Shown here: piece by piece, positions 7,791-16,176 of the stretch
How the letters are laid out: every line of letters begins with the position of its first letter
How positions within the stretch are numbered: position 1 is the stretch's first letter
Assembly: GCA_002784145.1 (NCBI GenBank)
Contig: PFKE01000022.1
Coordinates: 1-53,439 of the forward strand
From: Flavobacteriaceae bacterium CG_4_10_14_3_um_filter_33_47
GTDB taxonomy: Bacteria > Bacteroidota > Bacteroidia > Flavobacteriales > Flavobacteriaceae
Direction: 5' to 3'
DNA length: 53,439 bases
Program-made: the position numbers and the translations under genes
Notes under the pieces: generated by a model
Database searches by the model: none
What the model saw: only the letters and a program-made list of their open reading frames with translations
Told to the model about the DNA's origin: nothing

Positions 7791-9212
7791 TTAACAATCG
7801 GACAAATTGACGCCAACGGCCAAACCACCTTCAGACGTTTCTTTGTATTTAGAGTTCATATCCTTAGCCGTTTCCCACATGGTAGCAATTACTTTATCTA
7901 AAGGTACTTTTACGTGTTCGGGCTTTGTTTCCAAAGCCATTTCAGCAGCATTTATAGCTTTAATAGCACCCATAGCATTGCGTTCTATACAAGGTATTTG
8001 AACCAATCCAGCAATGGGGTCGCAGGTCAATCCAAGATGATGTTCCATAGCAATTTCAGCGGCAATTAGTACTTGTTCTGGTGTGCCACCAAGTAACTCT
8101 GTTAAAGCTCCGGCTGCCATAGCTGACGAGACGCCAATTTCCGCCTGGCATCCACCCATAGCAGCTGAAATAGTGGCTCCTTTTTTAAACAAACTTCCTA
8201 TTTCGCCAGCAACTAACAAAAACTTTTTAATATGCTTAAAATCTGCTTCATGGTTTTCAATAACCAAATAATACATTAAAACGGCTGGAATAACGCCTGC
8301 GCTTCCATTGGTTGGAGCGGTAACCACTCGTCCCAAAGAGGCATTGACTTCATTTACACTTAATGCAAAACAACTTACCCACTTAAGGATTTGTCTGAAT
8401 TTAACTTCTGTTAGTCTAATGGTCTCAAGCCATTCTTGTGGCGAACAATATGGCAAGTCGCTTTTTAAATTTTTCAGAATATCATTAGCTCGTCGTCTAA
8501 CATTTAAACCTCCGGGAAGAGTTCCTTCGGTATGACAACCCAAATACATACATTCTAGCATGGTGTTCCAAATGCGCTGTAATTCAAAATCAATAGTTTC
8601 AGGAGTTCTTATTGATTTTTCATTTTCTAAAACTACTTCAGAAATGGATAATTTAAGCGCTTTGCAATAGGTTAAAAGTTCTGTCCCTAATTTTATTGGA
8701 TACGGGAATGTTTTAAATATTTCTTTGTTTCTTTTGGAGTTTTTACGTTCTTCTTTAACAACAAATCCGCCACCAATAGAATAAAATGTTGACTTTTGAT
8801 TTTTCCCATTAATGGATGCAGTAAACACCAAGCCATTGGCATGAAAAGGAAGAAATTTCCTATGGAAAGTTATGGCTGTATCTGGATTGAAATCAAGTGT
8901 TTTTTCATTATTGAATACTATCTTTTTATTTTGTTTAATTGAATCAATAATGGTTTCAATCTCCTCTACGGGAATAAATTCTGGATTAGCGCCACTTAAT
9001 CCAAGCATGATAGCCAAATCTGTAGCATGTCCTTTTCCTGTTAATGATAAAGAACCATATAAATCTATTTTTATTTTTTCAGTGTTGTAAAATGTATTAG
9101 AATCTTTTAACTCTCTTATCCATCGCTCTGCAGCTCTCCACGGACCTAAAGTGTGTGAGCTAGACGGACCAACACCAATCTTTAACATATCAAAGACAGA
9201 AATACATTCCAT
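7791..9212 (-). CDS. sdaA: L-serine ammonia-lyase (iron-sulfur L-serine dehydratase, single-chain)
   Basis: A 473-residue single-chain L-serine dehydratase, converting L-serine to pyruvate and ammonia with a [4Fe-4S] cluster. The N-terminal beta domain begins ISVFDMLKIGVGPSSSHTLGPWRAA, the diagnostic substrate-binding SSSHT signature. The alpha domain carries PTNGSAGVIPA and three cysteines at 355 (GGCQ), 397 (LTCDP) and 408 (IPCIE), matching the cluster ligands. The C-terminal residue is also Cys (473), as in enzymes where a C-terminal tail cysteine caps the cluster. It is a monocistronic-looking gene whose promoter lies in the spacer shared with the divergent dnaK. Confidence 0.96.
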   Translation of the reverse strand: MECISVFDMLKIGVGPSSSHTLGPWRAAERWIRELKDSNTFYNTEKIKIDLYGSLSLTGKGHATDLAIMLGLSGANPEFIPVEEIETIIDSIKQNKKIVFNNEKTLDFNPDTAITFHRKFLPFHANGLVFTASINGKNQKSTFYSIGGGFVVKEERKNSKRNKEIFKTFPYPIKLGTELLTYCKALKLSISEVVLENEKSIRTPETIDFELQRIWNTMLECMYLGCHTEGTLPGGLNVRRRANDILKNLKSDLPYCSPQEWLETIRLTEVKFRQILKWVSCFALSVNEVNASLGRVVTAPTNGSAGVIPAVLMYYLVIENHEADFKHIKKFLLVAGEIGSLFKKGATISAAMGGCQAEIGVSSAMAAGALTELLGGTPEQVLIAAEIAMEHHLGLTCDPIAGLVQIPCIERNAMGAIKAINAAEMALETKPEHVKVPLDKVIATMWETAKDMNSKYKETSEGGLAVGVNLSDC

Positions 9213-9308
9213 AAGTTACTAATCCATTAAAATCATTTAAAATCATTGTAAAAATAGTTTTTTAAGGCGAACAGTAAAGCAAATTATATTAAACTTTAAA
9301 ACAAAAAA

Positions 9309-9349
9309 TGACAGCTTGTCAGTTTTTTGTTGTTGGCATAATCATTGAC
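9309..9349 (+). promoter_or_regulatory. dnaK promoter region: TGACA-N3-TGTCA palindrome plus sigma54-like -24/-12 element
   Basis: A perfect inverted repeat TGACA-gct-TGTCA (9309-9321) is followed, 12 bp later, by TGGCATAATCATTGAC (9334-9349). The latter resembles a sigma54 promoter: GG at -24 and a TTG at -12 with correct 12-bp spacing, but GA instead of the usual GC. Transcription would start near 9361, about 40 bp before the dnaK ATG. The palindrome may bind a regulator of heat-shock genes. I see no CIRCE element. Role inferred from sequence only. Confidence 0.45.
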
Positions 9350-9400
9350 TTTATCACCATGAATTAAAAAATGAACATTCAACACAATAAAACATAAATT

Positions 9401-11314
9401 ATGAGTAAAATAATTGGAATCGATTTAGGAACAACCAATTCTTGCGTTTCTGTCATGGAAGGTAATGAACCTGTTGTAATCCCAAATGCAGAAGGTAAAA
9501 GAACCACACCATCTGTTATCGCTTTTGTTGAAGGAGGCGAAATAAAAGTTGGTGATCCAGCAAAACGTCAAGCAGTAACAAATCCAACAAAAACAGTTTC
9601 TTCTATCAAACGTTTTATGGGAAATAAATATTCTGAATCTCAAAAAGAAGCAGAACGTGTGCCATACAAAGTAGTTAAAGGAGATAATGACACGCCAAGA
9701 GTTGATATTGATGGTCGTTTATATACACCTCAAGAATTATCGGCTATGATTCTTCAAAAAATGAAGAAAACGGCTGAAGATTATTTAGGAACAACGGTAA
9801 CAGAAGCTGTTATTACGGTTCCTGCATATTTTAATGATTCTCAACGTCAAGCTACCAAAGAAGCTGGTGAGATTGCAGGATTAAAAGTAAGAAGAATTAT
9901 TAATGAGCCTACAGCAGCAGCATTAGCCTATGGTTTAGATAAAAAAGGAAAAGACCAAAAAATAGTCGTATTTGATTTTGGTGGTGGTACCCATGATGTA
10001 TCCATTCTGGAATTAGGGGATGGTGTATTTGAAGTATTATCAACCGATGGAGATACCCATTTAGGTGGTGATGATGTTGATGAAAAAATTATTGGTTGGT
10101 TAGCTGATGAGTTTAAAGCTGAAGAAGCTATGGATTTACGTAAAGATCCTATGTCTTTACAACGTTTAAAAGAAGCGGCTGAAAAAGCAAAAATTGAATT
10201 ATCATCTTCAACTCAAACAGAAATCAATTTACCTTATATCACAGCAACTGCTAGTGGTCCAAAACACTTAGTTCGTACGTTAACCCGTGCTAAATTTGAA
10301 CAATTAATCGATGATTTGGTAAAAAGAACCATAGCTCCTTGCGAGTCTGCTTTAAAAGCCGCAGGATTATCAAAAAGTGATATTGATGAAGTGATTTTAG
10401 TAGGTGGTTCAACACGTATTCCTGCAGTTCAAACAGCTGTTGAAAAATTCTTTGGAAAAGCGCCAAGTAAAGGCGTAAACCCTGATGAGGTAGTTTCATT
10501 AGGAGCAGGTATTCAAGGAGGTGTTTTAACAGGTGACGTTAAAGATGTCTTATTATTAGATGTAACACCATTATCACTAGGTATTGAAACCATGGGTAAT
10601 GTTATGACCAAGCTTATAGAAGCAAACACAACCATTCCTACCAAGAAATCACAAATATTTTCAACTGCGGCAGATAATCAGCCATCAGTAGAAATACATG
10701 TATTACAAGGTGAGCGCGCTATGGCAGGCGATAATAAAACTATTGGTCGTTTTCATTTAGATGGCATTCCACCAGCAAGACGTGGAACTCCTCAAATTGA
10801 AGTTACTTTTGATATTGATGCCAATGGTATCATTCATGTAACTGCCGGAGATAAAGCAACAGGTAAAACTCAAGATATTCGTATTGAAGCCTCTTCTGGA
10901 TTAACTGAAGAAGAAATCAAAAAGATGAAAGCAGACGCAGAAGCCAATGCAGAAGCAGATAAATTAGCTAAGGAAAAAGCTGAAAAATTAAATGCTGCAG
11001 ATGCTATGATTTTCCAAACAGAAAGTCAGTTAAAAGAATTTGGTGATAAATTATCTGATGATAAAAAGAAACCTATTGAAGACGCTTTAGAAGCATTGAA
11101 AAAAGCATACGAAACAAAAGACGTTGCTGTAATTGACCCAGCTTTAGAAAAAATAAACGAAGCTTGGAAAGTAGCTTCAGAAGAAATGTATAAAGCACAA
11201 GCAGAAGCACAACAAGGTGGAGATGCTCAACCAGGATCAGATACGAGTCAGAATGAAAATGGTCAGGGAGAATCAAGCGATGTTGAAGACGTAGACTTCG
11301 AGGAAGTGAAATAA
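9401..11314 (+). CDS. dnaK: Molecular chaperone DnaK (Hsp70)
   Basis: A 637-residue, full-length Hsp70. The nucleotide-binding domain opens with [12 protein letters not shown] and contains the three other classic signatures ([14 protein letters not shown] near 190-205, [13 protein letters not shown] near 330, and [15 protein letters not shown] near 170). The hydrophobic linker [13 protein letters not shown] and the substrate-binding beta domain follow, then a helical lid from about 505, ending in the [11 protein letters not shown] tail typical of bacterial DnaK. It works with DnaJ and GrpE in cytoplasmic protein folding; neither gene is adjacent here. It is preceded by an unusual promoter region and followed by a strong terminator, so it appears to be transcribed alone. 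Confidence 0.99.
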   Translation: MSKIIGIDLGTTNSCVSVMEGNEPVVIPNAEGKRTTPSVIAFVEGGEIKVGDPAKRQAVTNPTKTVSSIKRFMGNKYSESQKEAERVPYKVVKGDNDTPRVDIDGRLYTPQELSAMILQKMKKTAEDYLGTTVTEAVITVPAYFNDSQRQATKEAGEIAGLKVRRIINEPTAAALAYGLDKKGKDQKIVVFDFGGGTHDVSILELGDGVFEVLSTDGDTHLGGDDVDEKIIGWLADEFKAEEAMDLRKDPMSLQRLKEAAEKAKIELSSSTQTEINLPYITATASGPKHLVRTLTRAKFEQLIDDLVKRTIAPCESALKAAGLSKSDIDEVILVGGSTRIPAVQTAVEKFFGKAPSKGVNPDEVVSLGAGIQGGVLTGDVKDVLLLDVTPLSLGIETMGNVMTKLIEANTTIPTKKSQIFSTAADNQPSVEIHVLQGERAMAGDNKTIGRFHLDGIPPARRGTPQIEVTFDIDANGIIHVTAGDKATGKTQDIRIEASSGLTEEEIKKMKADAEANAEADKLAKEKAEKLNAADAMIFQTESQLKEFGDKLSDDKKKPIEDALEALKKAYETKDVAVIDPALEKINEAWKVASEEMYKAQAEAQQGGDAQPGSDTSQNENGQGESSDVEDVDFEEVK

Positions 11315-11344
11315 TAGAATATACTTGTTATTATAAGCAAAAAG

Positions 11345-11383
11345 CGCAACCAATCCAGATAACTCTGGAGGTTGCGTTTTTTT
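11345..11383 (+). terminator. Rho-independent terminator of dnaK
   Basis: Stem CGCAACC (11345-11351) / GGTTGCG (11370-11376), with an inner TCCAGA/TCTGGA stem and a TAAC loop, is followed by seven T. It is a textbook intrinsic terminator 31 bp after the dnaK stop. Confidence 0.92.
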
Positions 11384-11403
11384 GTTATATCAACGTGAAT
11401 AAT

Positions 11404-11559
11404 GTTTAAGCAGCCCATAAAGTTAGTTGGTTAGATTCAATCGGCGTTATATTTAAAGAAGGCTTCTTAGGAAAGAAACAGTATGCTACCAAAGCAGCAA
11501 TTATGTTTAGAGGTGAGTACCTTGAAATCCCGCACTACGCATAGCCGAGATCGTTAAAC
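11404..11559. repeat. 156-bp intergenic element with imperfect inverted ends (attC-like or dispersed Bacteroidota repeat)
   Basis: This stretch is richer in GC than other spacers here and begins with GTTTAAG (11404-11410) and ends with GTTAAAC (11553-11559), inverted relative to each other except for one base. The end fits the integron attC core pattern GTTRRRY. Just inside, AGCCCATAAAGTTAG and the reverse complement of CTACGCATAGCC also partly match. A small palindrome AAGAAG-G-CTTCTT lies near 11461. One frame (to TAG 11538-11540) is open for 42 codons after a TAA at 11406-11408 but has no family I recognise. The CCCGCACTACGCATAGCCGA segment recalls dispersed intergenic repeats in flavobacterial genomes, from memory only. 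The left half departs from attC rules (AAG instead of AAC), so the identity is uncertain. Confidence 0.4.
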
Positions 11560-11578
11560 GAACATACAAAGAAAGCGA

Positions 11579-12334
11579 TTACTCCAACCAGTCTTTAAAA
11601 TCCTTCACGCGTTCTCGGGCTACAATTACCTCATCCTCATTATAGGTGTTGAGTTTTATTTGCAAGCGAGAGTTGGTGTAACTTACCATATCTTTTATAG
11701 CATTGATATTTACAAAAAACTTTCGGTTTATTCTAAAAAAAGTTTGTGGCTCCAATTCATTTTCTAAAAGCTCTAAAGTAGTATCAAGTAAATAATTCCT
11801 ACCTTCAGAAGTGTACAAATACGTTCCTTTATTTTCGCTATAAAAACATTCAATATCTTCAATATTAATAAGTTTTAAATGTTGCCCAATTTTTACTGAA
11901 AATCGTTTTTTATACTCTCGGTCTATAGGGTTTATCAACAGTTTTTTAATGTCGTTAAAATCTAAAGTAACGGCTTGTTTTTGTGGTAATCGTTCTTGGT
12001 ATTTGTTTACGGCTTTTGCCAAATCATCTTCATCTATGGGTTTTAACAAATAATCGATGCTGTTTAGTTTAAAAGCTTGAAGTGCATATTCATCATAAGC
12101 CGTCGTAAAAATAACAGCACTTTTAATATTGATGGCTTCAAAAATTTCAAAAGATAATCCATCACTTAACTGAATATCCAGAAAAATTAAATCTGGATGT
12201 TTATTGTTTTGAAACCAAGTAATGCTTTCTTCAACTGAATGTAGTAGAGTATCTGTTTCTAGATTTAAACTGCTTAGCATTCGCTGCAAACGGCGTGCTG
12301 ATGGTTTTTCGTCTTCTATAATGATGATGTTCAT
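11579..12334 (-). CDS. LytTR-family response regulator
   Basis: A 251-residue two-component regulator. The receiver domain (1-120) shows the acidic pocket IIEDE, the phosphoacceptor aspartate in DLIFLDIQLSDG, TTAYDEYALQAF and the conserved lysine in YLLKPIDEDD. A LytTR DNA-binding domain (about 148-250) follows, with FFRINRKFFVNINAI. LytTR proteins bind pairs of roughly 9-bp direct repeats spaced by two helical turns. It is the last gene of a run that includes the LytS-type kinase at 13087-14427, its probable partner, with two 2TM genes between. The target genes are unknown; see the direct repeats at 23003-23033 for one candidate. Confidence 0.94.
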   Translation of the reverse strand: MNIIIIEDEKPSARRLQRMLSSLNLETDTLLHSVEESITWFQNNKHPDLIFLDIQLSDGLSFEIFEAINIKSAVIFTTAYDEYALQAFKLNSIDYLLKPIDEDDLAKAVNKYQERLPQKQAVTLDFNDIKKLLINPIDREYKKRFSVKIGQHLKLINIEDIECFYSENKGTYLYTSEGRNYLLDTTLELLENELEPQTFFRINRKFFVNINAIKDMVSYTNSRLQIKLNTYNEDEVIVARERVKDFKDWLE

Positions 12335-12381
12335 GGGTGTTGCTTTGGTTGTTAGGTGTTAGCAAAAATAACTACCAAAAA

Positions 12382-12735
12382 CTACTTGAAGCGGTTTTTA
12401 TCTTTATCTAAATACTCTTGGATTTTACGTTTTTCCCATTTTTTCCCAAAGAAAAAATCTGGACCAAAGGTGCCAATAAAATGAAAAAGCAGACCAATAC
12501 CCCAAAAAATGGCGGTAGAAAATGTTCCAAAACTCCAAAAGTTGTCATTGTTCCTTGAAAACAGAAAAAGTAAAAATATGTTGACAATGACATAAGACGC
12601 TAAATGCCAATAAAAGCCAACTATTTTTTTTACTTTTTTTTGTGCTCTCAAATAAGCATCTTCACGATAAAAATCGTTTTGACCTTTTTGGAATTGTTTA
12701 CTATTATCTTGGTTATCATTACTGTAATTTGTCAT
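12382..12735 (-). CDS. 2TM domain membrane protein (third copy)
   Basis: A 117-residue protein of the 2TM family: a short hydrophilic N-terminus, a conserved amphipathic stretch (YLRAQKKVKKIVGFYWHL), two membrane helices (about 43-60 and 70-92), and the family tail FFGKKWEKRKIQEYLDKD. The family's function is not known; it is a two-helix hairpin often found beside LytS/LytTR systems. This is the most divergent of the three copies in the locus, with a longer Asn/Gln-rich N-terminus and loss of the WFWFPMIGWG segment shared by the other two. It lies between the second copy and the response regulator gene, on the same strand with short gaps (31 and 47 bp), so it is probably co-transcribed. Confidence 0.85.
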   Translation of the reverse strand: MTNYSNDNQDNSKQFQKGQNDFYREDAYLRAQKKVKKIVGFYWHLASYVIVNIFLLFLFSRNNDNFWSFGTFSTAIFWGIGLLFHFIGTFGPDFFFGKKWEKRKIQEYLDKDKNRFK

Positions 12736-12766
12736 GATTTAAAATTTAAAAAGTTAATATTCTGCG

Positions 12767-13075
12767 CTATTGCCAGTGTTTTTGTTCTTCTTCTTCACGC
12801 ATAAATTGTTCTATTTTGCGTTCTTCCCATTTCTTTCCAAAAATACCATTGTTTACAAAAACATGATAAGCGTGAAATGCTAAGCCCATACCCCAACCTA
12901 TCATTGGAAACCAAAACCAATGAAAGCCCCAATAGGTTCTGTAATTGATAAATATTAGAAAAGGTATTACTAAACAATAAGATATAAGATTGTAATAAAA
13001 TCCTTTAAGTTCTTCTACTTGCTTACGTGCCTTGATGTATTTGTCTTCAAAATTGTTGTTTGATGGTGTTTTCAT
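12767..13075 (-). CDS. 2TM domain membrane protein (second copy)
   Basis: A 102-residue protein from the ATG at 13075. The frame is open 7 codons further to 13096, but that start would overlap the kinase stop, and the inner ATG sits in the same AATCATG context as the other 2TM reading frames. It comprises KARKQVEELKGFYYNL, two membrane helices separated by WGFHWFWFPMIGWGMG, and FGKKWEERKIEQFM. It is strikingly similar over its whole length to the C-terminal 90 residues of the upstream kinase, so the two arose by tandem duplication. It is likely a membrane partner of the kinase/regulator pair; the biochemical role is unknown. Confidence 0.85.
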   Translation of the reverse strand: MKTPSNNNFEDKYIKARKQVEELKGFYYNLISYCLVIPFLIFINYRTYWGFHWFWFPMIGWGMGLAFHAYHVFVNNGIFGKKWEERKIEQFMREEEEQKHWQ

Positions 13076-13086
13076 GATTTTAGTTT

Positions 13087-14427
13087 TTATTTCCAACGAG
13101 TGTCGTCATCTTCACCCATATATTGTTTTAATTTACGTTCTTCCCAATTCCGACCAAAAATTCCGTCGCTTACATAAACCTTAAAGGCGTTTATAGCAAT
13201 GCCAATTCCCCAACCTATCATAGGAAACCAAAACCATTGAAATTCCCAAAAGGTTTTGTAATTGATATAAATTAAGAATGGTATAACAATAAAATAGGAT
13301 AGGATGCCATAATAGAATTCTTTAAGGTCATCTACATGTTTGCGAGCTCTTAAATAACTGTCGTCTATTTTTGATGATGAATTACTTTCCATGATTGATA
13401 TTTGTTTGGTAAGCATCGGTATTGACACTGCAAAACTGTTTGCTTGTTGGTTAATGAATACTCTTTTTGTTGATAATAAATTGTAACGCTGTTTGATGTT
13501 TTCTAGACCTACACCACTACTTTTCTTGACAATTTGTTTAGGTTGTAAATTGTTTTCAACAACAAGATTACCTTCATTTTCATAAATTTTTATATGCAAA
13601 GGTTTGCTGGTTGTTACCATATTGTGCTTTACAGCATTTTCTAATAACAACTGTAATGACAATGGCACTACTTTGCTTTCTGGATTAGTGGCATGATCTG
13701 GAATTTCAAAAATTATACTGTCTTCAAATCTCATTTTTAGTAAAGACATGTAGGTTTTTGCAAATTCCAACTCTTCATCAACCGGCACTAATTCTTTATT
13801 CTTTTGTTCTAACACATAGCGATATACTTTTGATAATGATGTAGTAAACTTTTGCGCATTTTCTGGGTTTTCTTCTATTAAACTGGTAAGAACATTTAAA
13901 CTGTTGAATAAAAAATGTGGGTCTAATTGGTTTTTTAAAGCATCAAACTTGGCACTTGCTGTACCTGCTATGACTTTTTGCTCCTTAATTTTATTTTGTT
14001 GATACTTATTATAGAAATAAACAAAGTGAAAAATAATGACTATAGTCAAGGTTATCCACAATCCAAATCGGTAATATTCAAATTTTTCATGAGTTACAAA
14101 TTCAATTATTGATTTTCCTTTAAGGAGTGTATTTACAAAACCTCTTAGAAAGAAAAGAGCGATAAGAGTAATAATAGTAGAACCTGCGATTCCAATAATA
14201 ATTCGTTTTACTCTATCTTCCCTACTCCATTTACGCCTTTCTAAATATTCAAAAAAATACATATTTGAATATCCAATAGCAAAAGAATATAGCTGATATA
14301 AGACAAAATCAATTAAAAATTCATTAAGATTTTTAAAATTAAAACCGCTAGATAATAGGTTTCCAACTATAAAAACAGCACATCCAATTATAAAGGTTAT
14401 AACAATATTTTTAACAGATTTTGTCAT
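13087..14427 (-). CDS. LytS-type sensor histidine kinase fused to a C-terminal 2TM domain
   Basis: A 446-residue protein. Four N-terminal membrane helices (about 8-25, 37-56, 74-96, 121-140) lead to the His_kinase (LytS/YehU) phosphoacceptor motif LDPHFLFNSLNVL with H171, then an HATPase domain (about 265-345) with LLLENAVKHNM as the N-box. From M346 (codon at 13390-13392) a complete 2TM domain follows, almost a copy of the separate gene downstream. A second pair of membrane helices after the kinase core would return the C-terminus to the membrane. The internal ATG at 13392 lies in the same AATCATG context as the stand-alone 2TM starts, so separate translation of the tail is possible. Partner regulator: the LytTR gene at 11579-12334. 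Confidence 0.92.
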   Translation of the reverse strand: MTKSVKNIVITFIIGCAVFIVGNLLSSGFNFKNLNEFLIDFVLYQLYSFAIGYSNMYFFEYLERRKWSREDRVKRIIIGIAGSTIITLIALFFLRGFVNTLLKGKSIIEFVTHEKFEYYRFGLWITLTIVIIFHFVYFYNKYQQNKIKEQKVIAGTASAKFDALKNQLDPHFLFNSLNVLTSLIEENPENAQKFTTSLSKVYRYVLEQKNKELVPVDEELEFAKTYMSLLKMRFEDSIIFEIPDHATNPESKVVPLSLQLLLENAVKHNMVTTSKPLHIKIYENEGNLVVENNLQPKQIVKKSSGVGLENIKQRYNLLSTKRVFINQQANSFAVSIPMLTKQISIMESNSSSKIDDSYLRARKHVDDLKEFYYGILSYFIVIPFLIYINYKTFWEFQWFWFPMIGWGIGIAINAFKVYVSDGIFGRNWEERKLKQYMGEDDDTRWK

Positions 14428-14447
14428 GATATATACTAATCTATAAA

Positions 14448-15071
14448 TTACTCTTTACAAGATTCTAAAAGCATTTCAACACGATCTTTACCCCAATTTG
14501 GGTGAAACGGTGTTTCAGGCTTAAAGTTAGCAAAAAGTTCTAAAGCTCTCTCCAAATCTTTGCAAAATGGCTTGGTATCTTGGCCAAAGTATTTGGCACC
14601 ACCAATACCCCATTCTGCTTTACAATATACCACTCGTGGATTATCTGGTGCAATTTGTTCCGCTTGCTCATAAATAGATACCACTTTAGGTGATAAAGTC
14701 ATGCCGTACGTTGCACCATCAAACGCAACCCAAGCGGTATGCAACAAAGCTTGAAGCACTAGAATTTCTGGATTGTTTTTTGAAATAGCTGTAGCATCAT
14801 TAATTAAATCTTGTGCTTTTTTAAGTTGCTCTGTCAATTTTTTTTCATCTGTTAAACCAAAACTATACAGAATGTTAACTTGTGCCGCGTAATAGACTGG
14901 AAGCCAATTATCTGGTTCAGCATTGGCAATACGTTCAAACATATTGGCTGCTTCTACTGGGTTATTACTTCCCCAAAGTTCAAAGGCTTTTTCCATACCT
15001 TTTTCATAATTCGATTGAGCGCTAACAAAGCTGGTTACGAATGTGATTAAAATAATAACTAATTTTTGCAT
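14448..15071 (-). CDS. Exported TPR-like protein
   Basis: A 207-residue protein with a clear signal peptide (MQKLVIILITFVTSFVSAQ, cleaved after AQ). The frame extends 9 codons upstream (to 15098), but the ATG at 15071 begins the signal. The mature part looks like a helical-repeat (TPR) protein: NPVEAANMFERIANAEPDNWLPVYYAAQVN, then NPEILVLQALLHTAW and QAEQIAPDNPRVVYCKAEWGIGGAKYFGQD. No enzyme motif is seen. It probably sits in the periplasm. It is 20 bp upstream of the LytS-type kinase and likely the first gene of that operon, so it may belong to the sensed process. Function unknown. Confidence 0.8.
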   Translation of the reverse strand: MQKLVIILITFVTSFVSAQSNYEKGMEKAFELWGSNNPVEAANMFERIANAEPDNWLPVYYAAQVNILYSFGLTDEKKLTEQLKKAQDLINDATAISKNNPEILVLQALLHTAWVAFDGATYGMTLSPKVVSIYEQAEQIAPDNPRVVYCKAEWGIGGAKYFGQDTKPFCKDLERALELFANFKPETPFHPNWGKDRVEMLLESCKE

Positions 15072-15189
15072 AATGATTGTTTTTAAATTATACAGCAAAT
15101 ATGCTTTAGCTTTCCTTTTTTTAAAAAAGCAAATGACCGAATTGTAATTTTTAAAGGATGAGATGTAAAAGGAAATTTAAAATAAAAAG

Positions 15190-15230
15190 AAAGCCATTTT
15201 AAAATCTTTTACAAACTTTAAAATGGCTTT
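15190..15230 (-). terminator. Intrinsic terminator after tonB
   Basis: A perfect 14-bp stem AAAGCCATTTTAAA (15190-15203) / TTTAAAATGGCTTT (15217-15230) with a 13-nt loop. On the minus strand it is followed by the T-rich tract CTTTTTATTTT, so it should stop transcripts leaving the tonB gene before the TPR-protein operon. Confidence 0.85.
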
Positions 15231-15289
15231 ATAAGACTAATTAAAATATGATTTTGAATTATTTAGCTTGAATGTTTTTTTTGTTTCTT

Positions 15290-16015
15290 TTAGCTTGCCA
15301 TATATTTAAACACAATCGGTACGCTATATGGAACTTTTACAGGTCTTCCTCGTTGTTTTCCAGGAATCATTCTAGGAAGCAATTTAATAATTCGTTCAGC
15401 TTCTTTTTCTAAAATTTTATCTGGACCTCTTGAACGAATACCTGTTACATATCCATCTTTATCAATGACAAAAATAACGAAGACTTTACCCTGAATTCCA
15501 AGATCTAAGGCTTGTTCTGGATAATGGAAATTTTTAGCAATATGCTCCTCCATTTTAGCTTGAAAACAAGCCCTTTTTTCACGCTTACTTCCTGTTTCAC
15601 AACCAGGAAATACTGGAATATCTTCAATAACAGCAAACGGCACTTCTACATCTTCTTCAACATCTTCAACGGCAACTTCTGCCACAGAAACAGGCTCGGC
15701 AATTTTATCGCTTTGATTGCTTTCTGTACTTTCTATAATGGTTTCTTCAATCTCAACAACATCTTCAACTATTTTTATAGATTCCTGAATAGCAACTGGT
15801 GGCGGTGGTGGTGGCGGTGCATTAACGTTTATGACTGGAATTTCTTCTTCAAAAACCTCTTCCATATTAACCATATCATAAGCTATATCGGTTTTATCAT
15901 AGGTTTTATATTCCAACAATTGCCAAGAAATAAAGAGCATGATACTGAGTCCTATAGCAAAATACAGACTGCTATTTCGACCAATTTCCATTTCTGGATT
16001 TTTCTTTGATAACAT
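15290..16015 (-). CDS. TonB-family energy transducer
   Basis: A 241-residue TonB. One N-terminal membrane helix (about 17-33, SLYFAIGLSIMLFISWQLL) is followed by a run of seven prolines near residues 66-72, an acidic Glu/Val-rich periplasmic stretch (75-130), and a C-terminal TonB domain (about 155-241: NFHYPEQALDLGIQGKVFVIFVIDKDGYV, ending VPYSVPIVFKYMAS). It transmits proton-motive force from ExbBD to outer-membrane receptors. Two cysteines in PGCETGSKREKRACF form the segment typical of Bacteroidota TonB proteins. It lies 161 bp downstream of a TonB-dependent receptor on the same strand and is a natural partner for it. A strong terminator follows. Confidence 0.93.
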   Translation of the reverse strand: MLSKKNPEMEIGRNSSLYFAIGLSIMLFISWQLLEYKTYDKTDIAYDMVNMEEVFEEEIPVINVNAPPPPPPPVAIQESIKIVEDVVEIEETIIESTESNQSDKIAEPVSVAEVAVEDVEEDVEVPFAVIEDIPVFPGCETGSKREKRACFQAKMEEHIAKNFHYPEQALDLGIQGKVFVIFVIDKDGYVTGIRSRGPDKILEKEAERIIKLLPRMIPGKQRGRPVKVPYSVPIVFKYMAS

Positions 16016-16176
16016 GACTATGTATTTTAAATTAATACATTAAAGTTAACCGTTATACCCCAAAAAAAATATGATATTTGTCATACACAAATACCATATC
16101 TAAGAATTTTTCAATCGAACCATCCAAACTATTAAATTCATTGAGATTTTCGTAAAACTTGAGGTTTGAAATAGCC

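Noticed and set aside
10290-10499. Minus-strand frame within dnaK
   Set aside because: It is an antisense shadow of a highly conserved gene with no start context or homology.
15512-16009. 165-codon plus-strand frame opposite tonB
   Set aside because: It is the low-complexity antisense (Asn/Phe/Trp-rich) of the Glu/Pro-rich TonB linker.
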